Shown here: one piece after another, positions 30,503-42,674 of the stretch
How positions within the stretch are numbered: the first letter of the stretch is position 1
Layout: each line of letters begins with the position of its first letter
DNA from: Bacteroidales bacterium
GTDB taxonomy: Bacteria; Bacteroidota; Bacteroidia; Bacteroidales; UBA12077
NCBI GenBank assembly: GCA_018334675.1
Contig: JAGXLL010000008.1
Coordinates: forward strand, 1 to 64,000
Reading direction: 5' to 3'
Length of the DNA: 64,000 bases
Position numbers and translations under genes: made by a program
Notes under the pieces: model-generated
The model's input: the letters and a program-made list of their open reading frames with translations, nothing else
What the model was told of the DNA's origin: nothing
The model's database searches: none

Positions 30503-31645
30503 TTATTTTAATAAATGCTGATAAATGCCATAAAAAACTCTGATTCCCTGATCCAGGATCTCCTCTGGAAAGTCATAATCCGGATTGTGCAATTGAGGGG
30601 TGTTTTCGCCGGAGCCCAATCCAAACAACGCCCCGGGATATTTTAGCGTAAAGTTGGAAAAATCTTCGGACCATCGCAAAGGTTCATCAATAAAAATGGT
30701 TTGATTACCTGTCTCCTCCGCCACACGGTGAATCAGATCCACCGATTCGGAATCATTGACAGTGGCAGGAAACTCCTCGGTCCAGGAAACCTCTTTCCCC
30801 AGTCCATGGTCATGGGCGTGGCGTTCTACCGTGGCTATGGATTGCCGGGTCAGCTTTTCCATATCCGCGTTGGAGTAGGTTCGAAGGGTGGCCATCACTT
30901 CCGCATAACCCGGGGTTGTGCCAAAGGCGATCTCTCCCAGCCGGGCATGGATAACGGTGATAAGCGCATAATCATTCAGGGAGAGATTGCCGGGCATGTG
31001 GGTCAGCTCCTCCACGATGCGGGCCATTGCCAATGCCGGGGTGCGTCCGTTCTCGGGCTCCCCGGCATGGGCCGTCTTGCCATGCAACTTGTTGATCATC
31101 CCTTTGGAGGCCGCAGCAAAGGTTCCCTTCCTCAGGATCACCGACCCGGGCGGATAGCCGGGTAGATTATGCAGGGCAAAAACCCGGTCGGGCCGGATCT
31201 GCTCAAATTGATCGTCTTCCAGTACCTTTACGGCACCCTGTCCATTCTCCTCGGAAGGTTGATACAAAAGTACAACCCGGCCTCTTTCCGGCCTGTTATT
31301 TGAGATCACCTGCGACAAACCGCTCATGATCGTCATATGACCATCATGCCCACATTTATGGGCGGCTCCGGGATACTGGGAACGATACGCAAAGGCATTG
31401 ACCTCTTCAATGGGCAAAGCATCCAAATCACACCGGAACAGCACCGTCGGGCCCTCCTGCTTACCCTCATAAACAACAGCCAGACCCGTTCCCCCCAAAT
31501 CGCCTATAATCCGGTCCGGTTGGTGCCTGCTAATATACTCCCGGATCATTTCGGCTGTATGATACTCCTGTCCAGACAATTCCGGATATTGATGCAGCTT
31601 TCTTCGTAAGGCTACCAGCTTATCCTTGTCATAATAAATATCCAT
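30503..31645 (-). CDS. M20-family amidohydrolase/peptidase
   Basis: LRRKLHQYPELSGQE, AHKCGHDGHMTIMSG, PSEENGQGA. Confidence 0.93.
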   Translation of the reverse strand: MDIYYDKDKLVALRRKLHQYPELSGQEYHTAEMIREYISRHQPDRIIGDLGGTGLAVVYEGKQEGPTVLFRCDLDALPIEEVNAFAYRSQYPGAAHKCGHDGHMTIMSGLSQVISNNRPERGRVVLLYQPSEENGQGAVKVLEDDQFEQIRPDRVFALHNLPGYPPGSVILRKGTFAAASKGMINKLHGKTAHAGEPENGRTPALAMARIVEELTHMPGNLSLNDYALITVIHARLGEIAFGTTPGYAEVMATLRTYSNADMEKLTRQSIATVERHAHDHGLGKEVSWTEEFPATVNDSESVDLIHRVAEETGNQTIFIDEPLRWSEDFSNFTLKYPGALFGLGSGENTPQLHNPDYDFPEEILDQGIRVFYGIYQHLLK

Positions 31646-31955
31646 TCAGATGCTTTTTTCATTTTCCCTTCCCCTTGCCAACCATTACACATCATGCATG
31701 TTCATAAAAAAATATTGAGTTCATTACATATAGTCTGCTTGATAAAACCCATTTTTTCAGTGCATTTCAAAACCATAAAATTGCCCGGGTTTCAATAAAA
31801 TTATTTTTATCAGGAGACTCAATATTAAAAAATATATCCAAAATGCTGGCTATAAATCAATGAACAAAACATTACCAAAATGTTTCTGCACAACAAAATT
31901 AAAGCTAAAATCTTCCCGGTGAAAAAAGAGCCATGCCCTGGGGGCATCACAGCGA

Positions 31956-32483
31956 TTAGAGCCGGTCCTCCACGGTGATAACCGGGGAAGCATCCACATC
32001 ATCAATGCCCAGATAATCAATGATCAAATCAAGGGCTTCGCTAATGCCGCTTGTATGGTCATCGGGAACATCCTCCAACCTTTTGGACAATTTCTCGTGC
32101 AGAAGATGTGGGGTGTTCTTTAGCAAATCCGAACCCTTGGAAGTCATCACAATGTGGGTGGTTCGCTTATCTGCCCTTTTGGGAAGACGCGCAATATAGC
32201 CTTTACGTTCCAACCGTTTGATAATCCCCGATACGGTACTGGAATTCAGATTCAGATAATCCCGGAGTTCTTTTTGAGTGGATTGATAATTCTCCGAGCG
32301 ATTCAGATATTCCAGGCACAATATCTGGGGGATGCTGACACCATACTCTTTTTGTATTTTTTTTGATTCCAGGTTAATCGAGCGTACAATCTTTCTGATC
32401 TTAATCAGTATTTCATTGGAATCGGTACCCATAGTTCTATAATTATAAAAAATATTAGGTTTAAAAGAATGTAAATTTAACAC
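31956..32483 (-). CDS. MarR-family transcriptional regulator
   Basis: Winged helix STVSGIIKRLERKGYIARLPKRADKRTTHIVMTSKG. Confidence 0.9.
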   Translation of the reverse strand: MLNLHSFKPNIFYNYRTMGTDSNEILIKIRKIVRSINLESKKIQKEYGVSIPQILCLEYLNRSENYQSTQKELRDYLNLNSSTVSGIIKRLERKGYIARLPKRADKRTTHIVMTSKGSDLLKNTPHLLHEKLSKRLEDVPDDHTSGISEALDLIIDYLGIDDVDASPVITVEDRL

Positions 32484-32578
32484 AATTTATCCAAAAATGT
32501 TCTACGAAACTTATTTAGTATTTCCTTGGTCTAAATTATTTTTTTGGGATATTTGTGCCGTTAAATCGATGCCGAAAC

Positions 32579-33502
32579 ATGAAAAAAGAGCTGATAACCG
32601 CCTACATCAGTGTCATCCTGGCCATGACCTTCTGGAGCCTCACCTATGTGTGGTACAAGATGGCATTTGAGACCTACCGTCCCATCACCACTGTTTTCCT
32701 AAGGCTGGTGCTTTCCTCGGTGATCCTGGTAATGTTGATGGGTCCCTTCAGACAACTGCAGAAGATAGACCTGCAGCACGATCTGAAATATTTTTTCCTG
32801 GTCACCCTGTTTCAGCCTTTTCTCTATTTTTTATGCGAAAGCTTTGGAGTCAGCCTGGTTTCTTCCACCATCTCGGCAGTGATCATTTCCACTATACCGC
32901 TTTTCAGCCCGTTTGCAACTTCCTATTTCTTCAGAGAGAAGATCATGCGTTTTAACATCATTGGAATTGTAATATCGATCATCGGTGTGGGATTGGTGAT
33001 CTTTGAGCGCGGAGAGGACGTGGAGGCCACTCCGCTGGGTGTGTTGCTTCTTTTCCTGGCTGTGGCAGCGGGGATAGGATACAGCATCGTGGTAAAAAAA
33101 TTATCCGGGAAGTACAATGCGGTAAGCATCGTCACCTATCACAACATCATAGGCATCTTCTTTTATCTGCCTCTCTTTTTGATCTTCGACTGGAAACATT
33201 TTATTTCAGTGGGCTTTCAGCCCCAGGCGGTGCTTCCCCTATTGGAGCTGGCAATTTTTGGATCTTCCCTGGCCTTCATCTTCTTCACATTCTCCATCAA
33301 CAAGATCGGGGTCACCAAATCCAATGCCTTCACCAATGCCATCCCGGTGCTAACGGCCATATTTGCCTTCTTCCTGTTGGGAGAGACCCTGACGGTAATC
33401 AAGATGGGCGGCATCGCACTGGTTATAGCGGGATTGTTCATGTCACAGATCAAACGCATGCCCAAACTCAGGAAAAAAACCGTCATCCGTCCCAGTGAAT
33501 AA
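32579..33502 (+). CDS. DMT/EamA-family transporter
   Basis: About 10 TM helices, EamA repeat pattern. Confidence 0.9.
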   Translation: MKKELITAYISVILAMTFWSLTYVWYKMAFETYRPITTVFLRLVLSSVILVMLMGPFRQLQKIDLQHDLKYFFLVTLFQPFLYFLCESFGVSLVSSTISAVIISTIPLFSPFATSYFFREKIMRFNIIGIVISIIGVGLVIFERGEDVEATPLGVLLLFLAVAAGIGYSIVVKKLSGKYNAVSIVTYHNIIGIFFYLPLFLIFDWKHFISVGFQPQAVLPLLELAIFGSSLAFIFFTFSINKIGVTKSNAFTNAIPVLTAIFAFFLLGETLTVIKMGGIALVIAGLFMSQIKRMPKLRKKTVIRPSE

Positions 33503-33989
33503 ACCTGCATTACATAATTTGCGCCAACGGGCCGCCCAGGCTGAGCCGGAAACACGTAGCTTCATCCGCAAGCTTAGCAAAAAAAAGAAACACCGGCTGG
33601 ATGAACAGGTCCATGAGCTGCATGAGCAAGCTTTCAGCCAGTTCAGCTGCCTGGATTGCGCCAATTGCTGCAAGAGCATCTCACCCATCATCTATGAAAG
33701 GGATATCGACCGCATCGCCCGGCATCTGCAAATGAAGCCTTCCGCTTTCACCGAAAAATACCTGAAAGTAGATGATGAAGGAGATTACGTCTTCCGCCAA
33801 ACCCCCTGCCCCTTCCTGATGCCCGGCAACTACTGCTCGATATACCCCAAACGGCCCCGTTCCTGCCGCGATTACCCCCACACCAACCGAAAGAACTACC
33901 ACCAGATCCTCGATCTCGCGGTCAGGGATACCTATATCTGCCCGGTGGTGTTTGAGATCATGGAGGAGCTGAAAAAATCTCAGCTCTAA
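33495..33989 (+). CDS. YkgJ-family cysteine cluster protein
   Basis: CLDCANCCKSISP and CPFLMPGNYCSIYPKRPRSCRDYPH; overlaps upstream stop. Confidence 0.88.
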   Translation: MNKPALHNLRQRAAQAEPETRSFIRKLSKKKKHRLDEQVHELHEQAFSQFSCLDCANCCKSISPIIYERDIDRIARHLQMKPSAFTEKYLKVDDEGDYVFRQTPCPFLMPGNYCSIYPKRPRSCRDYPHTNRKNYHQILDLAVRDTYICPVVFEIMEELKKSQL

Positions 33990-34026
33990 GACCAGAAGTT
34001 TCTTTGAAGATGACCGTGCAGGGCTT

Positions 34027-34065
34027 GTTCGTTATCGAACATTTTCAGCGCTTAGCGCAGCGCTG
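34027..34065. repeat. AGCGCTTAGCGC palindrome family, copy P4 (truncated) with GTTCG mini-hairpin
   Basis: GTTCGTTATCGAACATTTTCAGCGCTTAGCGCAGCGCTG. Confidence 0.85.
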
Positions 34066-34090
34066 GATATTCGCTGGATATTTCTCCCCA

Positions 34091-34125
34091 CAAAAAAAAC
34101 CGCTCAGCGATTGCCAAGCGGTTTA
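34091..34125 (-). terminator. Intrinsic terminator of the exbB-exbD cluster
   Basis: Minus strand AAACCGCTTGGCAATCGCTGAGCGGTTTTTTTT. Confidence 0.75.
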
Positions 34126-34154
34126 AGTAAAGATGTTTATTGCCGTAAGGTACG

Positions 34155-34646
34155 CTAATAGACCCGGTCGACCTCCAGGGCCGAATAGTTGATCTTTAGC
34201 GCACTGGCTTTTCGCAGGGCATATTTCACTTCACTGACGACCCCCATTTTGGTGTCCACATCCACTTTCAGGGAAGTAGTCATCTTGGGTCGCTCGCTCT
34301 CATCGAGCTGCTTGCGTTCGGTGGAAATATAATCCCTGATATCATCTACTTTTGCAAAAGAATCGTTCAACTGGATCCTGGGCTCGGTTCCATACATATC
34401 CTGAAACTGACGTTTCGGCTTACCAATGTAGATGTAACTAACCAGGTCTTTGCGTTCCAGTTTCTTAACCTCTGTAGCGCCGGGTACTTCATTATTCACC
34501 ATCAGCTGTGTTTCACGGATGGTTGTACTCACCATAAAGAAGAAGATGAGCATAAAAATGATGTCCGGCAACGAGGCGGTCGATATCTGTGGAATCGTTT
34601 TCTTTCCTTCTTCTCTGAATTTAGCCATATTAGTTGCCTCCGACAT
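34155..34646 (-). CDS. exbD: ExbD/TolR biopolymer transport protein
   Basis: ISTASLPDIIFMLIFFFMVSTT. Confidence 0.88.
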   Translation of the reverse strand: MSEATNMAKFREEGKKTIPQISTASLPDIIFMLIFFFMVSTTIRETQLMVNNEVPGATEVKKLERKDLVSYIYIGKPKRQFQDMYGTEPRIQLNDSFAKVDDIRDYISTERKQLDESERPKMTTSLKVDVDTKMGVVSEVKYALRKASALKINYSALEVDRVY

Positions 34647-35211
34647 TTTTAGGTTCAGCTTCCGAGATGATCATCGGGTAGATGTCACCGATGGCGTCTT
34701 TCTGCTCTTCGTTCAACTCCGAATAGTGCTGCCCGAATTTCTGCATCGCCAGGTCGTCATGCAGCTCGTTGTAGGCAGCGGTCAGCTCATTTTGCACCTT
34801 GATGTACATCTCATACGAAGTACCCCGGTCGTTCTGAAGCGAGATGATACCTTTGGTCGTCTCGGTCTGACCAAAGAATGGCACCTCCTTCATCTCCATT
34901 TCCGGAAGGTCCTCCTTATTGCGGGGATTGGCAATGAACTCTTTTGCGGACTCCCGCAAATTGCTGATGTTCATTGGCTCACCTTCCACCAGTAGTTGGT
35001 CACTGGAGTTAATCAGCACCTCAAAGACGTTTCTTTCCTTGATCTGCTTATCCTCTTGTTGCCTTTGCTGCTCTTCATCGGGGATGGGGGGTAACTTCCT
35101 CATAATCCCTGTGTCGACATCAAATGTGGTGGCAACAAGGAAAAAGATCAGAAGCAAGAAAGCAATGTCTGCCATTGGGGCTGCATTAAATTCACCGCTA
35201 GGTCTTGCCAT
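34630..35211 (-). CDS. exbD: ExbD/TolR biopolymer transport protein (second copy)
   Basis: FNAAPMADIAFLLLIFFLVATTFDVDTGI; overlaps next exbD. Confidence 0.88.
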   Translation of the reverse strand: MARPSGEFNAAPMADIAFLLLIFFLVATTFDVDTGIMRKLPPIPDEEQQRQQEDKQIKERNVFEVLINSSDQLLVEGEPMNISNLRESAKEFIANPRNKEDLPEMEMKEVPFFGQTETTKGIISLQNDRGTSYEMYIKVQNELTAAYNELHDDLAMQKFGQHYSELNEEQKDAIGDIYPMIISEAEPKNVGGN

Positions 35212-35281
35212 AATTTTCCTTTTTATTTTTTAAGTGCGCCGTATCCGCTTTTAAGAACGGATACCACCCACCAAATATTTT

Positions 35282-35701
35282 CTACTTGAATGATTTAGAG
35301 ATCTCAGTAAAGAGAATGGCCACCAGCCCGATTCCTACCAAAAGATACATGGTGATCAGTCCGGCACCTGAGTTCTTCAATACTGTGGGTACATTATTGG
35401 GGTTGGGTGTAGTGAAATTCAATGGTTCGGGTGAAGCCAGTCCATATGCAATCAATACAACCACAACCAACGCCACGATACCAATGAGGGTTCCTTTACC
35501 CCGTGCGGGTTGCATAATAATCTGTGCCAATGGGAACAGCAATGACATGCCGGCTGCAAGTATTGCCAGGATGGCTGCCCATATGAGAATATGGTTCGTG
35601 TAAACGGGTTCTCCTCCAGCCATCTCGCCACCTGTGTAATACATGATGCCGAGGACTAAGGAGATCACCCCTAATATTATGATAATCAGTTTCCTTAACA
35701 T
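35282..35701 (-). CDS. Hypothetical four-TM membrane protein in exbB-exbD cluster
   Basis: Hydrophobic profile; lies between exbB and exbD. Confidence 0.65.
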   Translation of the reverse strand: MLRKLIIIILGVISLVLGIMYYTGGEMAGGEPVYTNHILIWAAILAILAAGMSLLFPLAQIIMQPARGKGTLIGIVALVVVVLIAYGLASPEPLNFTTPNPNNVPTVLKNSGAGLITMYLLVGIGLVAILFTEISKSFK

Positions 35702-35733
35702 AACTTATCTGGTTTTTAGGCTTTTGCGATTAC

Positions 35734-36555
35734 TTATTTTCTCTTACCATACTTGTAAATCAGGTCGACCAGTGAGATGGAAGCATCTTCCATGTCATTC
35801 ACGATGCTGTCGATCTTGGATACAATATAATTGTAGAAGAGCTGAAGAATAACCGCAACGATCAAACCTGAGGCTGTAGTAATAAGAGCCACACTAATAC
35901 CACCTGCAACAACAGAGGGTGAAATGGTACCGGCAGCTTCAATGTTTTCAAATGCCTGGATCATACCGATAACCGTACCAAGGAATCCGAGCATCGGTGC
36001 AATAGCGATGAACAGGGAAATCCAGGTCAGGCCTTGTTCCAGCAACCCGGCTTGAACACTGCCGTAGGAAACAACGGATTTTTCAGCTACGTCAACACCT
36101 TCATCGGCACGGTCCAGCCCCTGGTAGAAGATGGAGGCAACCGGTCCGCGGGTGTTGCGGCAAACTTCCTTGGCTGATTCAATACCGCCTTCTTCCAGGG
36201 CGTCTTCAACCTTCTTCAGGAGTTTGCTGGTATTGGTGGTTGAAAGATTCAAATAAATAATCCTTTCAATGGAAACAGCTAAACCAAAGATCAGTGCCAG
36301 GAGTACAATACCCATAAAAGCAGGTCCACCATCGATGAACTTTTGCTTGACTTGCTTGTGCAAAGAACTGGTCTCTTCTGCAGCTTCCTCTTCTTCGGCA
36401 GCTCCGGTCTCAGCAGCAGCTGTGTCAGCTGCAGCCATCGCTGTGTCTTGCTGTACAGATGTGTCGGCTTGTCCTTCCTCTTGAGCCACGGCGAACGTAG
36501 AAGTACCCAAGATTACTAATCCGATTACTGCGATAGTTGTGAATAATCTTTTCAT
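35734..36555 (-). CDS. exbB: MotA/TolQ/ExbB proton channel protein
   Basis: LGFLGTVIGMIQAFENIEAAGTISPSVVAGGISVALITTASGL. Confidence 0.93.
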   Translation of the reverse strand: MKRLFTTIAVIGLVILGTSTFAVAQEEGQADTSVQQDTAMAAADTAAAETGAAEEEEAAEETSSLHKQVKQKFIDGGPAFMGIVLLALIFGLAVSIERIIYLNLSTTNTSKLLKKVEDALEEGGIESAKEVCRNTRGPVASIFYQGLDRADEGVDVAEKSVVSYGSVQAGLLEQGLTWISLFIAIAPMLGFLGTVIGMIQAFENIEAAGTISPSVVAGGISVALITTASGLIVAVILQLFYNYIVSKIDSIVNDMEDASISLVDLIYKYGKRK

Positions 36556-36631
36556 GGTTTGTCTTCTGTTTTGATTAATGAATTGTTGGTTAAAAGTACT
36601 AAAAATTTTTCATTTCCTATTTCTCCTCAGC

Positions 36632-36718
36632 GGAGAAGGAGGGATTCGAACCCTCGAACCGCTTTTGACGGTTACACGCTTTCCAGGCGTGCGCCTTAGG
36701 CCACTCGGCCACTTCTCC
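36632..36718 (-). tRNA. tRNA-Ser(GGA)
   Basis: GGAGAAGTGGCCGAGTGG...CACGCCTGGAAAGCGTG...GGTTCGAATCCCTCCTTCTCC: paired acceptor, GGA anticodon, long variable arm. Confidence 0.95.
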
Positions 36719-36777
36719 CTATAGAGTTGCCTCAAATTTGCGGCACAAATTACAAAAAAATCTAATTCATAAAATAT

Positions 36778-37815
36778 TTACATACTAATTTCTCCCCTCA
36801 GCGACTTATTTAAATAAGATCTAATCTCCTGTTTGCCAGTTCTCATTCCCAGAAGGAACATCAACTTGGTTAAACCGGCCTCTGTTGTCAGGTCATAGCC
36901 GTTCATGACACCGGCTTCCAGCAGTTTCTGACCATTCTCATATTTGGTCATATCCACCTTGCCGGCAAGGCATTGGGTGATGTTTACCACCACTTTTCCA
37001 TGTTTTACAGCATCCTCTATGCTCTGCAGGAACCAGCTTTCGGTGGTGGCATTGCCCGATCCATAAGTCTCCAGTATCACGGCTTGGGTCTGCTTGTTCT
37101 CCATCACTGCACGGACAATGTTCTCGCTCATGCCCGGATAAAGCTTCAATATGGCAATGTTGGTCTCCAGGTTCTGATGAATCCTCAAGGGCTTGACAGA
37201 AGTGGGATAACGGATCGCCCCGTAATTATATTTTATGTTTATCCCGATCTCGGCCAGCGGGGGGTAGTTGGGCGATGAGAAGGCGTTGAAATGCTCGGAG
37301 CTGGTTTTGGTGGTACGGTTGCCGCGGTAGAGCCTGTTCTCAAAATAAAGGGCCACTTCCGGAACCAGGGGCTGACCGTCTTTTTGGGCAGCGGCGATCT
37401 CAATGGCGGTGATCAGGTTCTCCTTGCCGTCGGTGCGCAGGGTACCAATGGGCAACTGGCTGCCGGTCAGGATCACGGGTTTCTGGAGATTCTCCAGCAT
37501 GAAGCTCAGTGCCGAGGCAGTATAAGCCATGGTGTCCGTGCCATGCAACACGATAAAACCATCATACTGCTCATAATGCTCCTCTATGATGCGCACCATC
37601 CTCACCCAGAATTCCGGTTTGATGTCGGAAGAGTCGATCAATGGTGAGAAGGTGATGGTGTCGATGCGGCATCCAAAGCTCCTGAGTTCGGGCACCTGAT
37701 CCTGAACATGGGAGAAATCAAAAGGATGCAATGCCCTGGTAACCGGATCCCGCACCATTCCAATGGTCCCTCCGGTGTAGATGATCAATATCGCTTCCTC
37801 TTCTTTTGGCTTCAT
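36778..37815 (-). CDS. ansA: Type I L-asparaginase
   Basis: IIYTGGTIGM, VLHGTDTMAYTASALSFML. Confidence 0.93.
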   Translation of the reverse strand: MKPKEEEAILIIYTGGTIGMVRDPVTRALHPFDFSHVQDQVPELRSFGCRIDTITFSPLIDSSDIKPEFWVRMVRIIEEHYEQYDGFIVLHGTDTMAYTASALSFMLENLQKPVILTGSQLPIGTLRTDGKENLITAIEIAAAQKDGQPLVPEVALYFENRLYRGNRTTKTSSEHFNAFSSPNYPPLAEIGINIKYNYGAIRYPTSVKPLRIHQNLETNIAILKLYPGMSENIVRAVMENKQTQAVILETYGSGNATTESWFLQSIEDAVKHGKVVVNITQCLAGKVDMTKYENGQKLLEAGVMNGYDLTTEAGLTKLMFLLGMRTGKQEIRSYLNKSLRGEISM

Positions 37816-38582
37816 CAGATAAGAAAAATGTTTTTTGCGTTGCGGGTCGTCACCGCCGCCACCTCTTCTACCGGAAGGTGCTTCACCTCCGCAATCTTCT
37901 CTGCCACATAACGCACCCAGGCACTTTCATTGCGTTTGCCTCTTCGGGGCACAGGGGCCAGAAAGGGAGCATCGGTCTCCACCACCAGCCTGTCCAGGTC
38001 TATGTCGCGCACCACCTGATCCAGGGTAGCGTTCTTGAAGGTAACGATGCCATTGATGCCAATGTAAAAACCCAGGTCGATGATATGGCGGGCTTCTTCA
38101 GGAGTGCCGGAGAAACTGTGAAATATCCCGTGCAGGGTGCCGTCATTCACCTCGTCGATCACATCGAAGATCTCACGAAAGGATTCCCTGGAGTGGATCA
38201 CGATGGGCATATTCTTATTCATTGCCCATTGAAGCTGCGTTTTGAATGCCTCCTGCTGCTGTGTGAACCGGCTCTTATCCCAATACAGGTCGATGCCGAT
38301 CTCGCCGATGGCAGCAAATTCTCTTTGACCAAGCCATTCCCCGATCGATTCAAGTTGCCCGGTGTAGCCTTCATCCACAGAAGTGGGATGAAGCCCCATC
38401 ATCGGACGGAAAAGCTGTGGATCGCCATCGCACAACTCCAACATATCCCCAATGGTTTCGGTATCGATGTTGGGCAGGTATATTCTGCTTAACCCTGCTG
38501 CCCGGGCATTTTCAGCAACCTGATCCCGGTCGCCGTTAAAATTCTCCAGATATATATGGGCGTGTGAATCAATTAATTCCAT
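37815..38582 (-). CDS. TatD-family hydrolase
   Basis: MELIDSHAHIYLENF, GEIGIDLYWD, HSRESF, VETDAPFLAP. Confidence 0.94.
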   Translation of the reverse strand: MELIDSHAHIYLENFNGDRDQVAENARAAGLSRIYLPNIDTETIGDMLELCDGDPQLFRPMMGLHPTSVDEGYTGQLESIGEWLGQREFAAIGEIGIDLYWDKSRFTQQQEAFKTQLQWAMNKNMPIVIHSRESFREIFDVIDEVNDGTLHGIFHSFSGTPEEARHIIDLGFYIGINGIVTFKNATLDQVVRDIDLDRLVVETDAPFLAPVPRRGKRNESAWVRYVAEKIAEVKHLPVEEVAAVTTRNAKNIFLI

Positions 38583-38633
38583 ATGTCATGCAGGGATTGA
38601 TAAACATCTGCAAACTTGATAAAAATTTATCAA

Positions 38634-38661
38634 AATAAAAAAGAGGGGCCCGGGCCCCTCC
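38634..38661 (-). terminator. Intrinsic terminator of gdhA
   Basis: Minus strand GAGGGGCCCGGGCCCCTC followed by TTTTTT. Confidence 0.75.
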
Positions 38662-38691
38662 TGTGCATTCAAAGATTCACAAAGCGGAAGA

Positions 38692-40041
<1,350 letters not shown>

Positions 40042-40241
40042 TTAGTTTGAAAATTTCGGTTTAGGTATAAGATGATGGTAAACAAACTTAGGTAAAAATT
40101 TGGATCATCAAAACAATTTTTGCTCACAGACAACTAACACAGAATCAGTCTAAGTCAATCTTTTCTCAATTATCATCTGTTTATAAAGGCAATGAGCAGT
40201 CCAGCGAGGGGGTTATGTTCTACAACATCAGCTGACACATG

Positions 40242-41366
40242 TCATTCTCCAAGCGACAACATTTTATAGCGGCTTCCAGGCAGGCAACGCACCATACCCT
40301 TGAGCTCCAGGTCCAGGAGCATAGGCGAAATACGACTGACAGGACATTGACAAAACGTGCTGAGCTCATCAATGGAGAGTTCTCCCTTTTCCCTGAGATG
40401 GTCGACAATCTCACGTGCTTCAGGCTCCAGTTGATGAAACAACCGGCCCTGAACCGTCTTCTGCTTTTGGCGTTTGATCTCCCATCCCATGATGTATTGC
40501 AGGTCGGCGGCTCCTTCTATCAAAGAGGCTTTGTTGGTTTTGATCAGATGGTTGCAGCCCTTTGACCGGGGATCGCTCACACGGCCGGGAAAAGCGAAAA
40601 CATCCCGGTTGTATGAATTGGCTATATCGGCCGTAATAAGTGCCCCGCCTTTTTCTCCCGACTCCACCACCACGGTGGCATCAGCCAAACCAGCGATGAT
40701 CCGGTTGCGGCTTACAAAATTGCCCCTGACAAAAAGGGTTTGACTTGAAAACTCACTGATCAGAGCTCCCTGGCGGGTGATCTCTGCTGCCGTTTTGCGA
40801 TGAACAGAAGGATAGATGGTATCCATACCATGACCCAACACAGCCAGGGTGGTCAGGTTGTTTTTAAGGGCAGCCCGGTGGGCACATATATCAATGCCAT
40901 AGGCCAGTCCGCTGGCAATAACAAGATCCGGGCTGCTCCGGGCAAGATCATCCACCAGCCGGCTGCATAGATCTACCCCACGATCGGTGGCCCTTCTCGT
41001 GCCCACCACGCTCAAGACTTTGCGATCCTCAATATTCAGATCCCCCCTGACATATAATAGTATGGGAGCATCTTCACAGTTGCGCAGCCGCCCGGGATAT
41101 GCAGCATCCTGATAAAAAAGAGCACGTATCCCGTAACGCTCCATGAAAGCCAATTCCCGCTCCGCCTTTTCAAATATCTCCTTATCCTTCAAAGCCGCTA
41201 TCAGTTGCGCACCTATATGAGGAACCTTCATCAACCTGCCCTTGCCCTCTCGAAAAACACCTTCAGCACTCCCCGTATAACTGATGAGCCGCCGTGCCAA
41301 CACCGGCCCAATTTTGGGTATCATGCTCAGGGCAATTTTATAAAACAACCCCTCGTTTTGTGTCAT
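40242..41366 (-). CDS. dprA: DNA-processing protein DprA
   Basis: VVGTRRATDRG, VIASGLAYGIDICAHRAAL, GRVSDPRSKGCNHLI. Confidence 0.95.
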   Translation of the reverse strand: MTQNEGLFYKIALSMIPKIGPVLARRLISYTGSAEGVFREGKGRLMKVPHIGAQLIAALKDKEIFEKAERELAFMERYGIRALFYQDAAYPGRLRNCEDAPILLYVRGDLNIEDRKVLSVVGTRRATDRGVDLCSRLVDDLARSSPDLVIASGLAYGIDICAHRAALKNNLTTLAVLGHGMDTIYPSVHRKTAAEITRQGALISEFSSQTLFVRGNFVSRNRIIAGLADATVVVESGEKGGALITADIANSYNRDVFAFPGRVSDPRSKGCNHLIKTNKASLIEGAADLQYIMGWEIKRQKQKTVQGRLFHQLEPEAREIVDHLREKGELSIDELSTFCQCPVSRISPMLLDLELKGMVRCLPGSRYKMLSLGE

Positions 41367-41621
41367 CGGGAAAAAGGATAAACAGTATGTTAAATAAAAT
41401 AAAACTTTCCTGAGTGGTTTGCGTAGATCCCCATCAGCAATTGAAAGATAAACTTTTAAATCAACAATAGCAAGTAAACAGAAGGAAACGACTGCCAGGT
41501 GGGTTAAAAAAAGTTTAGCAATTTATCAAAAAATTTCGTTCCTTTGTAAAATTTACCACTTCTTTTTGCGTTTATCACAAAGGATTAATTATTTGGAACT
41601 TAGAAAAAATCAGATGCCCAG

Positions 41622-42482
41622 ATGAGACAATTAAAGATCACAAAATCGATTACCAACAGGGATAGTTCGTCGCTGGAGAAGTATTTGCAAGAAGTTGGAA
41701 AAGAGGAGTTGTTAACACCAGATGAAGAAGTGGAGTTGGCCCAGAGGATCAGGAAAGGCGACAAGACGGCGTTGGAAAAACTGACAAGAGCCAATTTGCG
41801 ATTCGTGATTTCGGTAGCCAAACAATATCAATTTCAAGGACTGAGCCTGCCCGACCTGATCAACGAGGGGAACCTCGGCCTGATCAAGGCTGCAGAGCGC
41901 TTCGACGAGACCAAAGGATTCAAATTCATTTCATATGCTGTATGGTGGATCAGACAATCCATCCTGCAAGCCATTGCTGAACAATCCAGGGTTGTGCGTT
42001 TGCCATTGAATAAAGTGGGGTCCATCAACAAACTGCACAAGGCTTATTCCAAGCTGGAGCAGGAAAATGACCGGACACCTACTTCAGAGGAGCTGGCCGA
42101 AATGGTAGACCTGCCCAAGGAAAAAGTGGAAAAAACCTTGCAGCTCTCCGGCAAGCCCCTATCCATGGATGCACCCTTTGATGATGACGAAGACGGCAGC
42201 CTGCTGGATGTGATGGAGAATTCGGACGCTCCCGATGCCGACGGCACCCTGATGAACGAATCCCTGAGCCGGGAGATCGAAAGAACCCTCAGTGTGCTGC
42301 CGGAAAAGGAAAAGGCCGTGATCAAATACTTCTTTGGTCTGGGCGTGGCTGAAATGTCACTGGAGGAGATTGGTCAGAAACTGAACCTGACGCGTGAAAG
42401 AGTACGCCAGATCAAGGAAAAAGGCATCCGTCGACTCAGACATTCTTCCAAGAACAAGCTTCTCAAGAAATACCTGGGATAA
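41622..42482 (+). CDS. RNA polymerase sigma-70 (RpoD/SigA family)
   Basis: [46 protein letters not shown]; region 4 [18 protein letters not shown]. Confidence 0.95.
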   Translation: MRQLKITKSITNRDSSSLEKYLQEVGKEELLTPDEEVELAQRIRKGDKTALEKLTRANLRFVISVAKQYQFQGLSLPDLINEGNLGLIKAAERFDETKGFKFISYAVWWIRQSILQAIAEQSRVVRLPLNKVGSINKLHKAYSKLEQENDRTPTSEELAEMVDLPKEKVEKTLQLSGKPLSMDAPFDDDEDGSLLDVMENSDAPDADGTLMNESLSREIERTLSVLPEKEKAVIKYFFGLGVAEMSLEEIGQKLNLTRERVRQIKEKGIRRLRHSSKNKLLKKYLG

Positions 42483-42499
42483 TCAGCCCTCCCTGTATG

Positions 42500-42531
42500 A
42501 AAAGCTGCCCCCGCCGGGCAGCTTTTTTTTT
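42500..42531 (+). terminator. Intrinsic terminator of the sigma gene
   Basis: AAAAGCTGCCC-ccgcc-GGGCAGCTTTTTTTT. Confidence 0.85.
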
Positions 42532-42674
42532 ATGCCACCAAGTACCGGAAGAGAGGCTGGAAGAGTTTTATGAAGCGGTGTAACCCGATAACAAGGAATA
42601 GCTCCATGAACAATACCGGGCTTTTTGCGGTAGTTAAGTGTACAACATCCAGGGACACATAAAAAGACAATAAC

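Noticed and set aside
31711-31826. AATATTGAG ... CTCAATATT inverted repeat in the AT-rich gap before the MarR gene
   Set aside because: Only 9 bp in AT-rich DNA about 100 bp apart; could be chance
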